A stretch of 13,425 bases of DNA from SVEL01 sp045125245 (GTDB lineage Bacteria; Bacillota; Clostridia; Lachnospirales; Lachnospiraceae): contig JBGVNF010000071.1 of NCBI GenBank assembly GCA_045125245.1, positions 1 through 13,425 of the forward strand. Reading direction: 5' to 3'. The position numbers and the translations under genes are program-made. The stretch's first letter is position 1. Each line of letters starts with the position of its first letter. The notes under the pieces are model-generated. The model searched no databases, was not told the DNA's origin, and saw only the letters and a program-made list of their open reading frames with translations. Positions 1 to 6,583 of this stretch are shown here, piece after piece.

Positions 1-847
1 ATTATCTATGGGTCAGCTTAATGTTTTGCAGTTCCATACTATAAATGGTGATGTAGATTTATCAGTAGGAAATATTGATTTTAAGGGTGATTTGGAAATA
101 TTAGGAAGCATTAAAGAAGGGTTTACAGTCAAAGCTACAGGCAATATTACTGTAAATAAGCTTATAGAAGCAGCTAATGTGGAAGCTGGTAAGGATATCT
201 TAGTTCGCGGTGGAATTCTTGGCGGAGGTAAGGCTAATATATCAGCTGGTGGTAATGTTTACGCATTGTTTATCGAGAATGCAACCGTTAATTCAAACAA
301 TTGCGTTCAGGCAGATGCTATAGTAAATTGCAATGTAAATGCATTTAGTGATATTAATATATTTGGTAAAACTTCAACTATCGTAGGCGGAAAGCTTAAG
401 GCTAACAGAAAGATTAAGACTAGAAAAATCGGTGGAGAAGTAGGTGCAGCTACAGAACTTACAGTAGGTATAGAGCCAGATGCATTAGCTACATATCATA
501 AGATGGCTAAGGAGCTAGAAGAATTAAACCACGAGATAGAAAAGGTTGAAAAAACCATAGAGATGATGCAGGGTAAACCAAAGAAGGATGACAATCTGGT
601 TATGCAGCTTATCAGAACTAAGGTAGAGCTTACAGCAGATTTATATAAGCATAGGTCTATATGCGAAGAACTTCAGAAGCGCATAGAGATAGGAAAGTAT
701 GCTGAGATAATCGCAGAGGATAAGGTATGTCCAGGAGTTATCATTAATATAGATGGTCACACCTTACATGTAGACGAAGAGTATACGGAGATAATATTCT
801 TGCGAAAAGGAGATAAGATATTATCTAAGAAGTTACAGAAGGATTAA
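1..847 (+). CDS. FapA/DUF342 family protein, 5' end outside window
   Basis: The reading frame is open from the first bases of the window. The first ATG at base 8 has no ribosome site, so this is very probably the C-terminal half of a longer protein; DUF342 (FapA, flagellar assembly protein A) proteins usually have 450-650 residues, against about 280 here. Residues 10-150 (counted from the base-8 ATG) are short Gly/Asn/Val-rich turns of a right-handed beta-helix, such as GDLEILGSI and GKDILVRGGILGGG. These are followed by a charged helix at about 160-190 that should form a coiled coil, another helix, and a small terminal beta domain. This order is typical of the family. The role is poorly known: some members affect flagella or the cell surface, probably as cytoplasmic scaffolds. 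No enzyme motif is visible. The gene ends 26 bases before a terminator and has no flagellar neighbours in view. Confidence 0.82.
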   Translation, partial: LSMGQLNVLQFHTINGDVDLSVGNIDFKGDLEILGSIKEGFTVKATGNITVNKLIEAANVEAGKDILVRGGILGGGKANISAGGNVYALFIENATVNSNNCVQADAIVNCNVNAFSDINIFGKTSTIVGGKLKANRKIKTRKIGGEVGAATELTVGIEPDALATYHKMAKELEELNHEIEKVEKTIEMMQGKPKKDDNLVMQLIRTKVELTADLYKHRSICEELQKRIEIGKYAEIIAEDKVCPGVIINIDGHTLHVDEEYTEIIFLRKGDKILSKKLQKD

Positions 848-873
848 AAGAATAAATATGAACAAATAGTCTA

Positions 874-915
874 GCCCCTAGGAGTAAAAGATGATATACT
901 CCTAGGGGCAGTTTT
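874..915 (+). terminator. Intrinsic terminator after the FapA-like gene
   Basis: A perfect 13-bp stem (874-886 with 897-909, gcccctaggagta and its complement) encloses a 10-base loop and is followed by agtttt. The T-run is short, but the stem is strong and lies between two genes. It should separate the FapA-like gene from folC. Confidence 0.75.
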
Positions 916-943
916 ACAAAGCTAGAAAGTGAGAATTAGGATT

Positions 944-2257
944 ATGTCTGTACAAAATAATATTACATATAGCAAAGCTACAGAATATTTACTTGATATA
1001 CCAAAGTTTACAAAGAATAAAGATAATACAAATTTACGTAGAATTTTAGAACATATGGGTAATCCTGATAAAGATATAAAGGTTATCCATGTAGCGGGAA
1101 CAAACGGAAAAGGTTCCACATGTTCATTTATGAATAACATTCTTTTGGCAGCAGGGAAGACAGTAGGAATGTTTACATCACCACATCTTGTGAAAATCAA
1201 TGAACGAATAAAGATAAACGGAAGAGATATAAGTGATGAAAAATTTCTAGAGGCTTTTTTAGGTGTTAAAGAAGTAGTTGATAATGTGATTAAAGAGGGT
1301 GGAGAACACCCTACATTTTTTGAATATATATTTTTAGTTGGAATAAAAGCATTGCATGATGCAAAGGTAGAGTATGGAATATTTGAAGTAGGTTTAGGTG
1401 GAAGGCTTGATGCTACAAATATTATAGAGAAACCATTAGTTTCTGTTATTACATCAGTTAGTATGGACCATATGGAGATACTGGGAGACACTATAGAGCA
1501 GATTGCCAAGGAAAAGGCGGGTATCATAAAAGAAAATACTCCTGTGGTATATTATGGGGAAGTTGAAGCCGTAGATAGAATAATTAGGGATGAAGTAGAA
1601 AAAAAGGGAACTATAGGTTTTTCTATCAAAAATAGTGATATTAAAATTAATTCAAAAACCAATAAAGCTATTGATTTTTGTTTTGCTAACAGTTATGATA
1701 AATACGGACGTTTTGAGGTTCCATTTGTAATGGAATATCAGACACGAAATGCAGCATTAGCAATATGTGCGGCTAAGCTTATTATGAAAGATATAGACGA
1801 AGATACCATAGGAAAAGGTCTTAAAGATACAGTCTGGTCTGGACGTATGGAGCTTGTGGCTGACAGAACTTATATTGATGGCGCTCATAATTATGATGGA
1901 GTTCTTCAGTTTAAGGAGTATGTCAATGAACTGGTGCACAAGGAAAATGCAGGAGTTTATATATTGTTTACTGTTGTGAAGGAAAAAGAGTATTATGAGA
2001 TGATGAATCTTATAGAAGAAATAGACAATTGCAAGGGCTTTTTAGTGGCACCGATTATGAATGCTAGAGCAATCGCTGTAGAGGATATGGCAGCGTATCT
2101 AAAGAAGTCCGGCAAGGAAGTGTACACATTTGCCACATTAGGGGAGGCATATGATTATGGACAGAAGCTTATAAAGGATAAGGACTATCTGTTCTGTGTA
2201 GGTTCCTTGTATATGGTAGGCGAGATAAAGGCACATTTGGAGGTAAAGTATGATTAA
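944..2257 (+). CDS. folC: Bifunctional folylpolyglutamate synthase / dihydrofolate synthase
   Basis: FolC is an ATP-dependent cytoplasmic ligase. It joins glutamate to dihydropteroate and adds further glutamates to folates. From the ATG at 944 the protein has 437 residues, the normal family length. Visible motifs are the P-loop GTNGKGS (52-58), SPHLVKINERI (79-89, folate/Mg region), EVGLGGRLDATN (148-159), SMDHMEILGDTIEQIAKEKAGI beginning near 173 (Mur-ligase Mg site), WSGRME (298-303) and DGAHN (312-316). A GTG at 929 would add five residues. ATG 944 is preferred because aaagtgag (926-933) lies at a suitable distance and GTG 929 has no good ribosome site. The stop overlaps the start of the next small gene by 8 bases (ATGATTAA), so translation is probably coupled. 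Whether it also makes dihydrofolate (needing folP, not in view) is inferred from family use. Confidence 0.95.
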   Translation: MSVQNNITYSKATEYLLDIPKFTKNKDNTNLRRILEHMGNPDKDIKVIHVAGTNGKGSTCSFMNNILLAAGKTVGMFTSPHLVKINERIKINGRDISDEKFLEAFLGVKEVVDNVIKEGGEHPTFFEYIFLVGIKALHDAKVEYGIFEVGLGGRLDATNIIEKPLVSVITSVSMDHMEILGDTIEQIAKEKAGIIKENTPVVYYGEVEAVDRIIRDEVEKKGTIGFSIKNSDIKINSKTNKAIDFCFANSYDKYGRFEVPFVMEYQTRNAALAICAAKLIMKDIDEDTIGKGLKDTVWSGRMELVADRTYIDGAHNYDGVLQFKEYVNELVHKENAGVYILFTVVKEKEYYEMMNLIEEIDNCKGFLVAPIMNARAIAVEDMAAYLKKSGKEVYTFATLGEAYDYGQKLIKDKDYLFCVGSLYMVGEIKAHLEVKYD

Positions 2258-2393
2258 TTTTGAAGAAGAAATCAAGAAATTTCATCCTAGCTTGGAAGTA
2301 GATGAAGCAGAGGATGCTATATATAATAGCAATACAACTGATTTGACAGATATTTTATTGGAAATGATGCAGGAAACCAAGGAGAATAGATAA
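2250..2393 (+). CDS. Small acidic hypothetical protein, 47 aa, coupled to folC
   Basis: This 47-codon ORF runs MINFEEEIKKFHPSLEVDEA... to ...MMQETKENR. Its ATG overlaps the folC stop (ATGATTAA, 2250-2257), and ggagg at 2239-2243 inside the folC end gives a good ribosome site. Its TAA shares the A at 2393 with the ATG of the next gene (TAATG), and its own 3' end carries that gene's site (aaggag). These double overlaps strongly suggest a real, translated gene. The product is very acidic (13 Asp/Glu against 4 Lys/Arg), has no Cys and no membrane segment, and is probably helical. I do not recognise a named family. The position implies production in ratio with FolC and the TPR protein. It could be an adaptor for the TPR protein, but that is a guess. 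Confidence 0.8.
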   Translation: MINFEEEIKKFHPSLEVDEAEDAIYNSNTTDLTDILLEMMQETKENR

Positions 2394-3802
2394 TGAGATG
2401 CTACAAGTGTAATAGTGTTTTATCAGAGACAAACTTTTGTAATAGTTGTGGAACTGATGTAACCTTATACAAAAAAATAGTGAGAATGTCCAATACATAT
2501 TATAATATGGGACTTGCTAAAGCGCGCGTCAGAGATTTATCGGGAGCTGCAGATTTACTTAGAAGAAGCGTAAGAATAGATAAGAGAAATGTTAATGCAA
2601 GAAATCTTTTAGGACTTGTATATTTTGAAATGGGCGAGTGTGTAGCTGCATTTGCTGAATGGGTAATCAGTAAGAACATTAAGTCTGAGAAGAATGTGGC
2701 TGATGTATATTTGAAAGCAGTGCAGTCAAATCCTAACAAGCTTAATCTTATGAATCAGTCTATAAAGAAATATAACATTGCATTGGAAGCGGCTAGACAG
2801 GGAAGCACAGATATGGCTGTTATTCAGCTTAAGAAGATACTTAGCATGAATACAAATTTCCTTAAGGCACAGCAGCTTTTAGCATTACTTTATATGAAGG
2901 ATGGCGAGTATGATAGAGCGCTTAAGATACTTAATAAATCAATTCTTATAGATGTAAATAATACACTTACATTAAAGTATATTGATGAGATAAATAAAAT
3001 TAAGCAGGAAAAAGCTAAGGCAAAGGGTAAGACTAGACCTTTAAAGAAACAGCCAAAAGTTATCGTTCAGAATAACGACAGAGAAGAACTAAGTGGCAAT
3101 GATGTAATCATACCGAAAAATGCATATAAAGATGTCAATTATGGTTTGCTTACATTTATAAATATAGTAGTAGGAATTGTTATAGGAGCAGCACTTGTAT
3201 TTTTTATCGTTACACCTGCTAAGAATAGCGACGTAGATAAGGATTACAAGGATAAGATAAATAGCTATCAGGACAAGGTGGCTATGCTTAATATAAGTGT
3301 ATCGGAGCTTGAGCGTCAGATACAAAATCTTACTAATGAGAAAACACAGTTACAGAACGCATTGCAAGAGGCGAATAACCAAAAGGTCGACACAAAGATA
3401 TATGACATAATCATCGAAGCGTCAAATAAATATGTGGCGAAGGATTTGGTGGGATGTGCAGATGTATTAAGCACTGTAGATACTACAAAGCTTACATCTG
3501 AATCAATGATGGCGACATACAATGCCCTAAAGACAGAAACTTATGCAAAGGCTGGTGAACATTACAATAATGTGGCATACAAGGCTTTTAATAGTAATGA
3601 TTATACTACTGCGGTGCCAGCATTTGAAAAGGCTGTTATATATGCACCAGATAATGTAGGATTATGGTACAATATGGGAAAATGTTATAAAGCACAAAAC
3701 GGTGGCGTTAACAATGAAAAATCTGTAGCATGCTTTGAAAAGGTTATTGAGCTTGCACCAGATAGCGAGTATGCAGGTTGGGCCAAGGGTCAGAAAAGAT
3801 AA
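2393..3802 (+). CDS. Zinc-ribbon, TPR, single-pass membrane protein
   Basis: The 469-residue protein is built in blocks. An N-terminal zinc ribbon has C3, C6, C16 and C19 (CYKC, CNSC). TPR-like helices follow at about 33-110 and 125-195. A Lys/Arg-rich linker (200-225) leads to one hydrophobic membrane segment (about 252-275). A coiled coil lies at about 283-332 (ISVSELERQIQNLTNEK region). C-terminal TPR helices occupy about 335-460, including NDYTTAVPAFEKAVIYAPDN and a second repeat ending IELAPDSEYAG. The membrane segment with basic residues before it predicts a cytoplasmic N-terminus and an external C-terminus. No catalytic motif is visible, so a scaffold at the cell surface is the likely role, with no specific partner shown. 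The start is the ATG in TAATG, served by aaggag at 2379-2384. Function is unknown. Confidence 0.9.
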   Translation: MRCYKCNSVLSETNFCNSCGTDVTLYKKIVRMSNTYYNMGLAKARVRDLSGAADLLRRSVRIDKRNVNARNLLGLVYFEMGECVAAFAEWVISKNIKSEKNVADVYLKAVQSNPNKLNLMNQSIKKYNIALEAARQGSTDMAVIQLKKILSMNTNFLKAQQLLALLYMKDGEYDRALKILNKSILIDVNNTLTLKYIDEINKIKQEKAKAKGKTRPLKKQPKVIVQNNDREELSGNDVIIPKNAYKDVNYGLLTFINIVVGIVIGAALVFFIVTPAKNSDVDKDYKDKINSYQDKVAMLNISVSELERQIQNLTNEKTQLQNALQEANNQKVDTKIYDIIIEASNKYVAKDLVGCADVLSTVDTTKLTSESMMATYNALKTETYAKAGEHYNNVAYKAFNSNDYTTAVPAFEKAVIYAPDNVGLWYNMGKCYKAQNGGVNNEKSVACFEKVIELAPDSEYAGWAKGQKR

Positions 3803-3816
3803 ATAAAGTACTTATG

Positions 3817-3847
3817 AAGAGAATCTCTAAACAGGGATTCTCTTTTA
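3817..3847 (+). terminator. Intrinsic terminator between the TPR gene and spoIIAA
   Basis: The arms aagagaatc (3817-3825) and gattctctt (3836-3844) pair perfectly. Three more pairs (one G-U) extend the stem to 12 bp with the loop aaac, and the 3' arm runs into tttta. It ends only about 26 bases before the spoIIAA start codon, which leaves little room for a promoter. Confidence 0.8.
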
Positions 3848-3872
3848 TATTATCAAAAAAGGAGATGAAAGT

Positions 3873-4172
3873 ATGGAACAGGTGGAATATGAGATTGATA
3901 ATGAAACTTTAAAAGTGATTTTGCCTAATGAGGTTGATCATTGTAATACGGTGAGCATAAGAAAAGAAGCTGATTTGCATATCTATAGTGGCAGGGTAAA
4001 AAATGTAGAATTTGATTTTACAAATACAAAATTTATGGATAGCTCGGGGATAGGAATGATAATGGGAAGACATAAGCTTATAAAGCCACTTGGCGGTAAG
4101 ATAATTCTTACTGGCGTGAAAGATAATGTGGAACGAATCATTAATGTATCAGGCTTATATAAGCTTTTATAA
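3873..4172 (+). CDS. spoIIAA: Anti-sigma F factor antagonist SpoIIAA
   Basis: This STAS-domain protein releases sigma F in the forespore by binding the anti-sigma factor SpoIIAB. SpoIIAB inactivates it by phosphorylating one serine, and SpoIIE (not in window) reactivates it. The signature FMDSSGIGMIMGR is at residues 54-66. S58 falls at the same number as the phosphorylated Ser58 of Bacillus subtilis. The length is 99 residues, against 117 in B. subtilis; the shortfall is in the C-terminal tail, since the protein stops just after SGLYKLL. The start is fixed by aaaaaaggag (3855-3864). It is the first gene of the classical spoIIAA-spoIIAB-sigF operon, 21 bases before spoIIAB. Confidence 0.95.
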   Translation: MEQVEYEIDNETLKVILPNEVDHCNTVSIRKEADLHIYSGRVKNVEFDFTNTKFMDSSGIGMIMGRHKLIKPLGGKIILTGVKDNVERIINVSGLYKLL

Positions 4173-4193
4173 ATAATTATGCAGGAGGTTAGC

Positions 4194-4622
4194 ATGGAAG
4201 ATATATTAAAAATTGAAATGAGTTGTAAGCCTGAGAATGAGGGATTGGCGAGAATTGCCATTGCAACATTTATGGTTAGATTAAATCCTACTTTAGAGGA
4301 AATAAACGATGTAAAGACTGCAGTTTCAGAGGCGGTTACAAATGCCATAGTTCATGGCTATGAAGATAGAGAAGGAATCATTTATTTAGAAGGAATTATA
4401 AAAGAAAAGTCCATAGAAATATCGGTGAAGGATGAAGGAGTGGGAATAGCAAATATAAAAGAAGCAAGAGAACCACTTTATACTACAAAGCCAGAAGAAG
4501 AGCGTTCAGGAATGGGCTTTACATTTATGGAGATATTCATGGATGAGGTACATATTGATTCTAAAGTGGGGGAGGGGACAGAAGTACGAATGATTAAGAA
4601 AATTGTGGGAGGGGATAAATAA
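4194..4622 (+). CDS. spoIIAB: Anti-sigma F factor SpoIIAB (serine kinase)
   Basis: SpoIIAB is a GHKL-fold protein. It holds sigma F inactive and phosphorylates SpoIIAA. An ATG also exists at 4179, but the AGGAGG at 4183-4188 lies inside that extension and sits 5 bases before the ATG at 4194, so 4194 is the start. This gives 142 residues, close to the 146 of B. subtilis. Visible motifs are the N-box SEAVTNAIVHGYE (45-57, with E46 as the probable catalytic base and N50 binding Mg), the G1 box DEGVGI (80-85), TTKPEEERSGMGFT (97-110, ATP lid and G2), and R20 at the position known to contact sigma F. All key residues are present, so the switch looks functional. It is in one operon with spoIIAA and sigF. 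Confidence 0.95.
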   Translation: MEDILKIEMSCKPENEGLARIAIATFMVRLNPTLEEINDVKTAVSEAVTNAIVHGYEDREGIIYLEGIIKEKSIEISVKDEGVGIANIKEAREPLYTTKPEEERSGMGFTFMEIFMDEVHIDSKVGEGTEVRMIKKIVGGDK

Positions 4623-4630
4623 AATGTATT

Positions 4631-5344
4631 ATGGATAATTTAGAACTAATAAAACTTGCGCACATGGGAGATAAGGAAGCGAGAGATAAATTGGTTTTTG
4701 AAAATACAGGTTTAATATGGAGTATAGTAAGAAGATTTGTAGGGAGAGGGTATGAGGCAGAGGATTTATTTCAGATAGGTTGTATAGGAATATTAAAAGC
4801 CATTGATAAATTTGATTTGAATTATGATGTTAAATTTTCCACTTATGCAGTTCCTATGATTATGGGAGAAATAAAGCGTTTTATCAGGGATGATGGAATG
4901 GTTAAGGTATCGCGTCTGGTAAAGGAAAATGGATGGCGAATTAGGAATGTGGAGGCAGAATTGGTAGGCATGCTGGGAAGGGAGCCTACTATAGAGGAGA
5001 TAGCATCCCGCGCTCAAATGTCTAGGGAGGATGTGGTATTGACCTTGGAGGCTAACAGAGAAGTGGAGTCTATTAATAGGGTTGTATATGAAAATGATGG
5101 AAATGAAGTTTGTGTGGGGGATCAGGTGGCAGATAAAAGCTATAATGAAGAGCTAGTCAATAGAATTGTCCTAAAAAGTTTGTTGGAGAAGCTAACAGAT
5201 AAAGAAAAACTAATAATAGAGATGAGATATTTTCTAGATAAAACACAATCACAGGTAGCTGAAAATTTGGGGATTAGTCAGGTGCAGGTAAGCAGGCTTG
5301 AGAAAAAAATTTTGTTAGGTCTTAGAGAAAATATGGAATGTTGA
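4631..5344 (+). CDS. sigF: RNA polymerase sigma F factor (forespore)
   Basis: Sigma F is the first compartment-specific sigma factor of the forespore and the target of the two preceding gene products. Region 2 (about 20-90) contains DLFQIGCIGILKAIDKFDL and FSTYAVPMIMGEIKRFIRDDG. Region 3 covers about 93-145. Region 4 (about 180-235) has the helix-turn-helix QSQVAENLGISQVQVSRLEKKI. YENDG at 153-157 is also shared with B. subtilis sigma F. At 237 residues it is about 15 shorter at the N-terminus than B. subtilis, and an in-frame stop at 4616 rules out an upstream start. The nearest good ribosome site (ggagg 4608-4612) is 18 bases from this ATG and fits better a four-codon ORF at 4624-4638. The gene ends 60 bases before engB. 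Confidence 0.94.
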   Translation: MDNLELIKLAHMGDKEARDKLVFENTGLIWSIVRRFVGRGYEAEDLFQIGCIGILKAIDKFDLNYDVKFSTYAVPMIMGEIKRFIRDDGMVKVSRLVKENGWRIRNVEAELVGMLGREPTIEEIASRAQMSREDVVLTLEANREVESINRVVYENDGNEVCVGDQVADKSYNEELVNRIVLKSLLEKLTDKEKLIIEMRYFLDKTQSQVAENLGISQVQVSRLEKKILLGLRENMEC

Positions 5345-5354
5345 TGAAATTTTT

Positions 5355-5383
5355 TTGAAAGTATGTTATTATTCACCTAGAAA
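5355..5383 (+). promoter_or_regulatory. Candidate housekeeping promoter for engB
   Basis: TTGAAA (5355-5360) and TAGAAA (5378-5383) are separated by 17 bases, in the short gap between sigF and engB. The second hexamer matches the consensus at four of six positions. It would let engB be expressed apart from the sporulation operon, as an essential GTPase should be. Confidence 0.4.
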
Positions 5384-5404
5384 AAAATACAAGGAGAGAA
5401 AAAT

Positions 5405-6001
5405 ATGAAGATAAGAAGCCTTGAATTGGAGACAGTATGCGGTATTACAAGCACATTGCCAGAGAATGATAAGCCAGAGATAGCATTTGCAGGAAAGTCA
5501 AATGTAGGTAAATCATCACTTATTAATGGACTTTTAAATAGAAAATCATTTGCCAGAACTTCATCAGAGCCTGGAAAGACACAGACAATTAATTTTTATA
5601 ATATCAACAATTTTATGTATCTAGTGGATTTGCCAGGATACGGATTTGCAAAGGTATCAAAGGAAGTGCAGGCTAAATGGGGTAAGATGATAGAGGGATA
5701 TCTTAAGACGTCTCCTATGCTTAAAGCAGTGTTCTTACTTATTGATATTCGCCATGAGCCGGGCAATAATGATAAGGATATGTACGACTGGATAGTGAAC
5801 AACGGATATGAACCTATCATAATAGCTACAAAGCTTGATAAGATAAATAGAAGTCAGGTGCAAAAGCATATTAAGGTTATAAAGAATAAGCTTCAGGTTA
5901 AGCCGGGAACAATCGTAATTCCTTTCTCAGCACAGACTAAGCAGGGAAGAGATGAAATTTGGCAGTTGGTTGATGAGCTTGTGGGATATACTGAAGAATA
6001 G
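5405..6001 (+). CDS. engB: Ribosome biogenesis GTPase EngB (YsxC/YihA)
   Basis: EngB is a small, usually essential GTPase for assembly of the large ribosomal subunit. The 198-residue length is typical. It has the G1 loop GKSNVGKS (30-37), a G2 threonine in GKTQTINFY (57-65), G3 DLPGYG (75-80), G4 TKLDK (142-146) and G5 SAQ (175-177). The aaggagag at 5391-5398, 6 bases before the ATG, fixes the start. In B. subtilis the orthologue ysxC lies next to lonA. Here it follows sigF, with a likely promoter of its own. A strong bidirectional terminator follows. Confidence 0.96.
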   Translation: MKIRSLELETVCGITSTLPENDKPEIAFAGKSNVGKSSLINGLLNRKSFARTSSEPGKTQTINFYNINNFMYLVDLPGYGFAKVSKEVQAKWGKMIEGYLKTSPMLKAVFLLIDIRHEPGNNDKDMYDWIVNNGYEPIIIATKLDKINRSQVQKHIKVIKNKLQVKPGTIVIPFSAQTKQGRDEIWQLVDELVGYTEE

Positions 6002-6008
6002 TAATAAC

Positions 6009-6042
6009 AAAGGATAGAATCGAAAGTGATTCTATCCTTTTT
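6009..6042. terminator. Bidirectional terminator between engB and the DUF4364 gene
   Basis: A perfect 13-bp stem (6009-6021, aaaggatagaatc, with 6028-6040) has a 6-base loop and ends in ttttt on the plus strand. On the minus strand the tail reads tttgtta, which is weaker but usable. Two convergent genes end on either side, so the hairpin probably stops both transcripts. Confidence 0.85.
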
Positions 6043-6051
6043 AAGTAATAA

Positions 6052-6579
6052 TTAATGTTTTTCTTTCATCAGGGTCTTCATAATTGTTCCGTATAACTCC
6101 TGGCTGGCACCTTTCCAATTGTTACACATAGTTTCGGCAACATCTTCAGAAGGTACGGAAATATTAATATCGATAAGAGTGTTTGGACCTTCCTTAATCT
6201 GACAGTTTACTACATAATCCTGATTAGTTGATTTGTAGTAATCGGAGAGGGTACCTACTTCATTTCTAAGTTCATATTTATTTTCTAAAATAAATATATC
6301 CATATCATCTATAATAGCGACAGGGATTTTACTTGTGAAAAGTTCAATGGTTTCTATTCCGTCATCGCTGATTTTGTAGTAGGATGCGTTTCTTACAGTT
6401 TCACAGCTTATAAGATTTGTTTCGATAAGCTCTGAGATTACCTGTCTAAAAGAAAAGTAAGTAGTATATTCCTTGTTTAAAAAGAAGTCAGAAATCTGAG
6501 CATCAGTCAAAGGGAAATTTACCTTGTTTAGCATATACAAGGTCATAAGCTTATATAGAGTTAAAGGTTCTAGTGACAT
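6052..6579 (-). CDS. DUF4364 family protein (winged-helix-like N-terminus)
   Basis: This is a 175-residue protein beginning MSLEPLTLYKLMTLYMLNKV. The first 80 residues read as a winged-helix fold: helix (LTDAQISDFFL), recognition-type helix (SFRQVISELIETNLI), then a beta wing (YYKISDDGIETIELF). The C-terminal half is mixed alpha/beta. Length and layout match DUF4364, a family I know from Clostridia with no settled role. A DNA-binding or partner-sensing regulator is plausible but not shown. Its ribosome site AAGGAG (complement of 6589-6594) overlaps the end of the preceding radical SAM gene, and the two genes are 4 bases apart, so they form one minus-strand operon. Confidence 0.8.
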   Translation of the reverse strand: MSLEPLTLYKLMTLYMLNKVNFPLTDAQISDFFLNKEYTTYFSFRQVISELIETNLISCETVRNASYYKISDDGIETIELFTSKIPVAIIDDMDIFILENKYELRNEVGTLSDYYKSTNQDYVVNCQIKEGPNTLIDINISVPSEDVAETMCNNWKGASQELYGTIMKTLMKEKH

Positions 6580-6583
6580 AATT

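Noticed and set aside
922..1527. 201-codon minus-strand frame opposite folC
   Set aside because: It is fully antisense to a well-supported folC, has low-complexity Ser/Ile/Phe content typical of antisense frames, and shows no family motif.
4179..4193. ATG 4179 as the spoIIAB start
   Set aside because: The only good ribosome site (AGGAGG 4183-4188) lies downstream of this ATG and serves ATG 4194.
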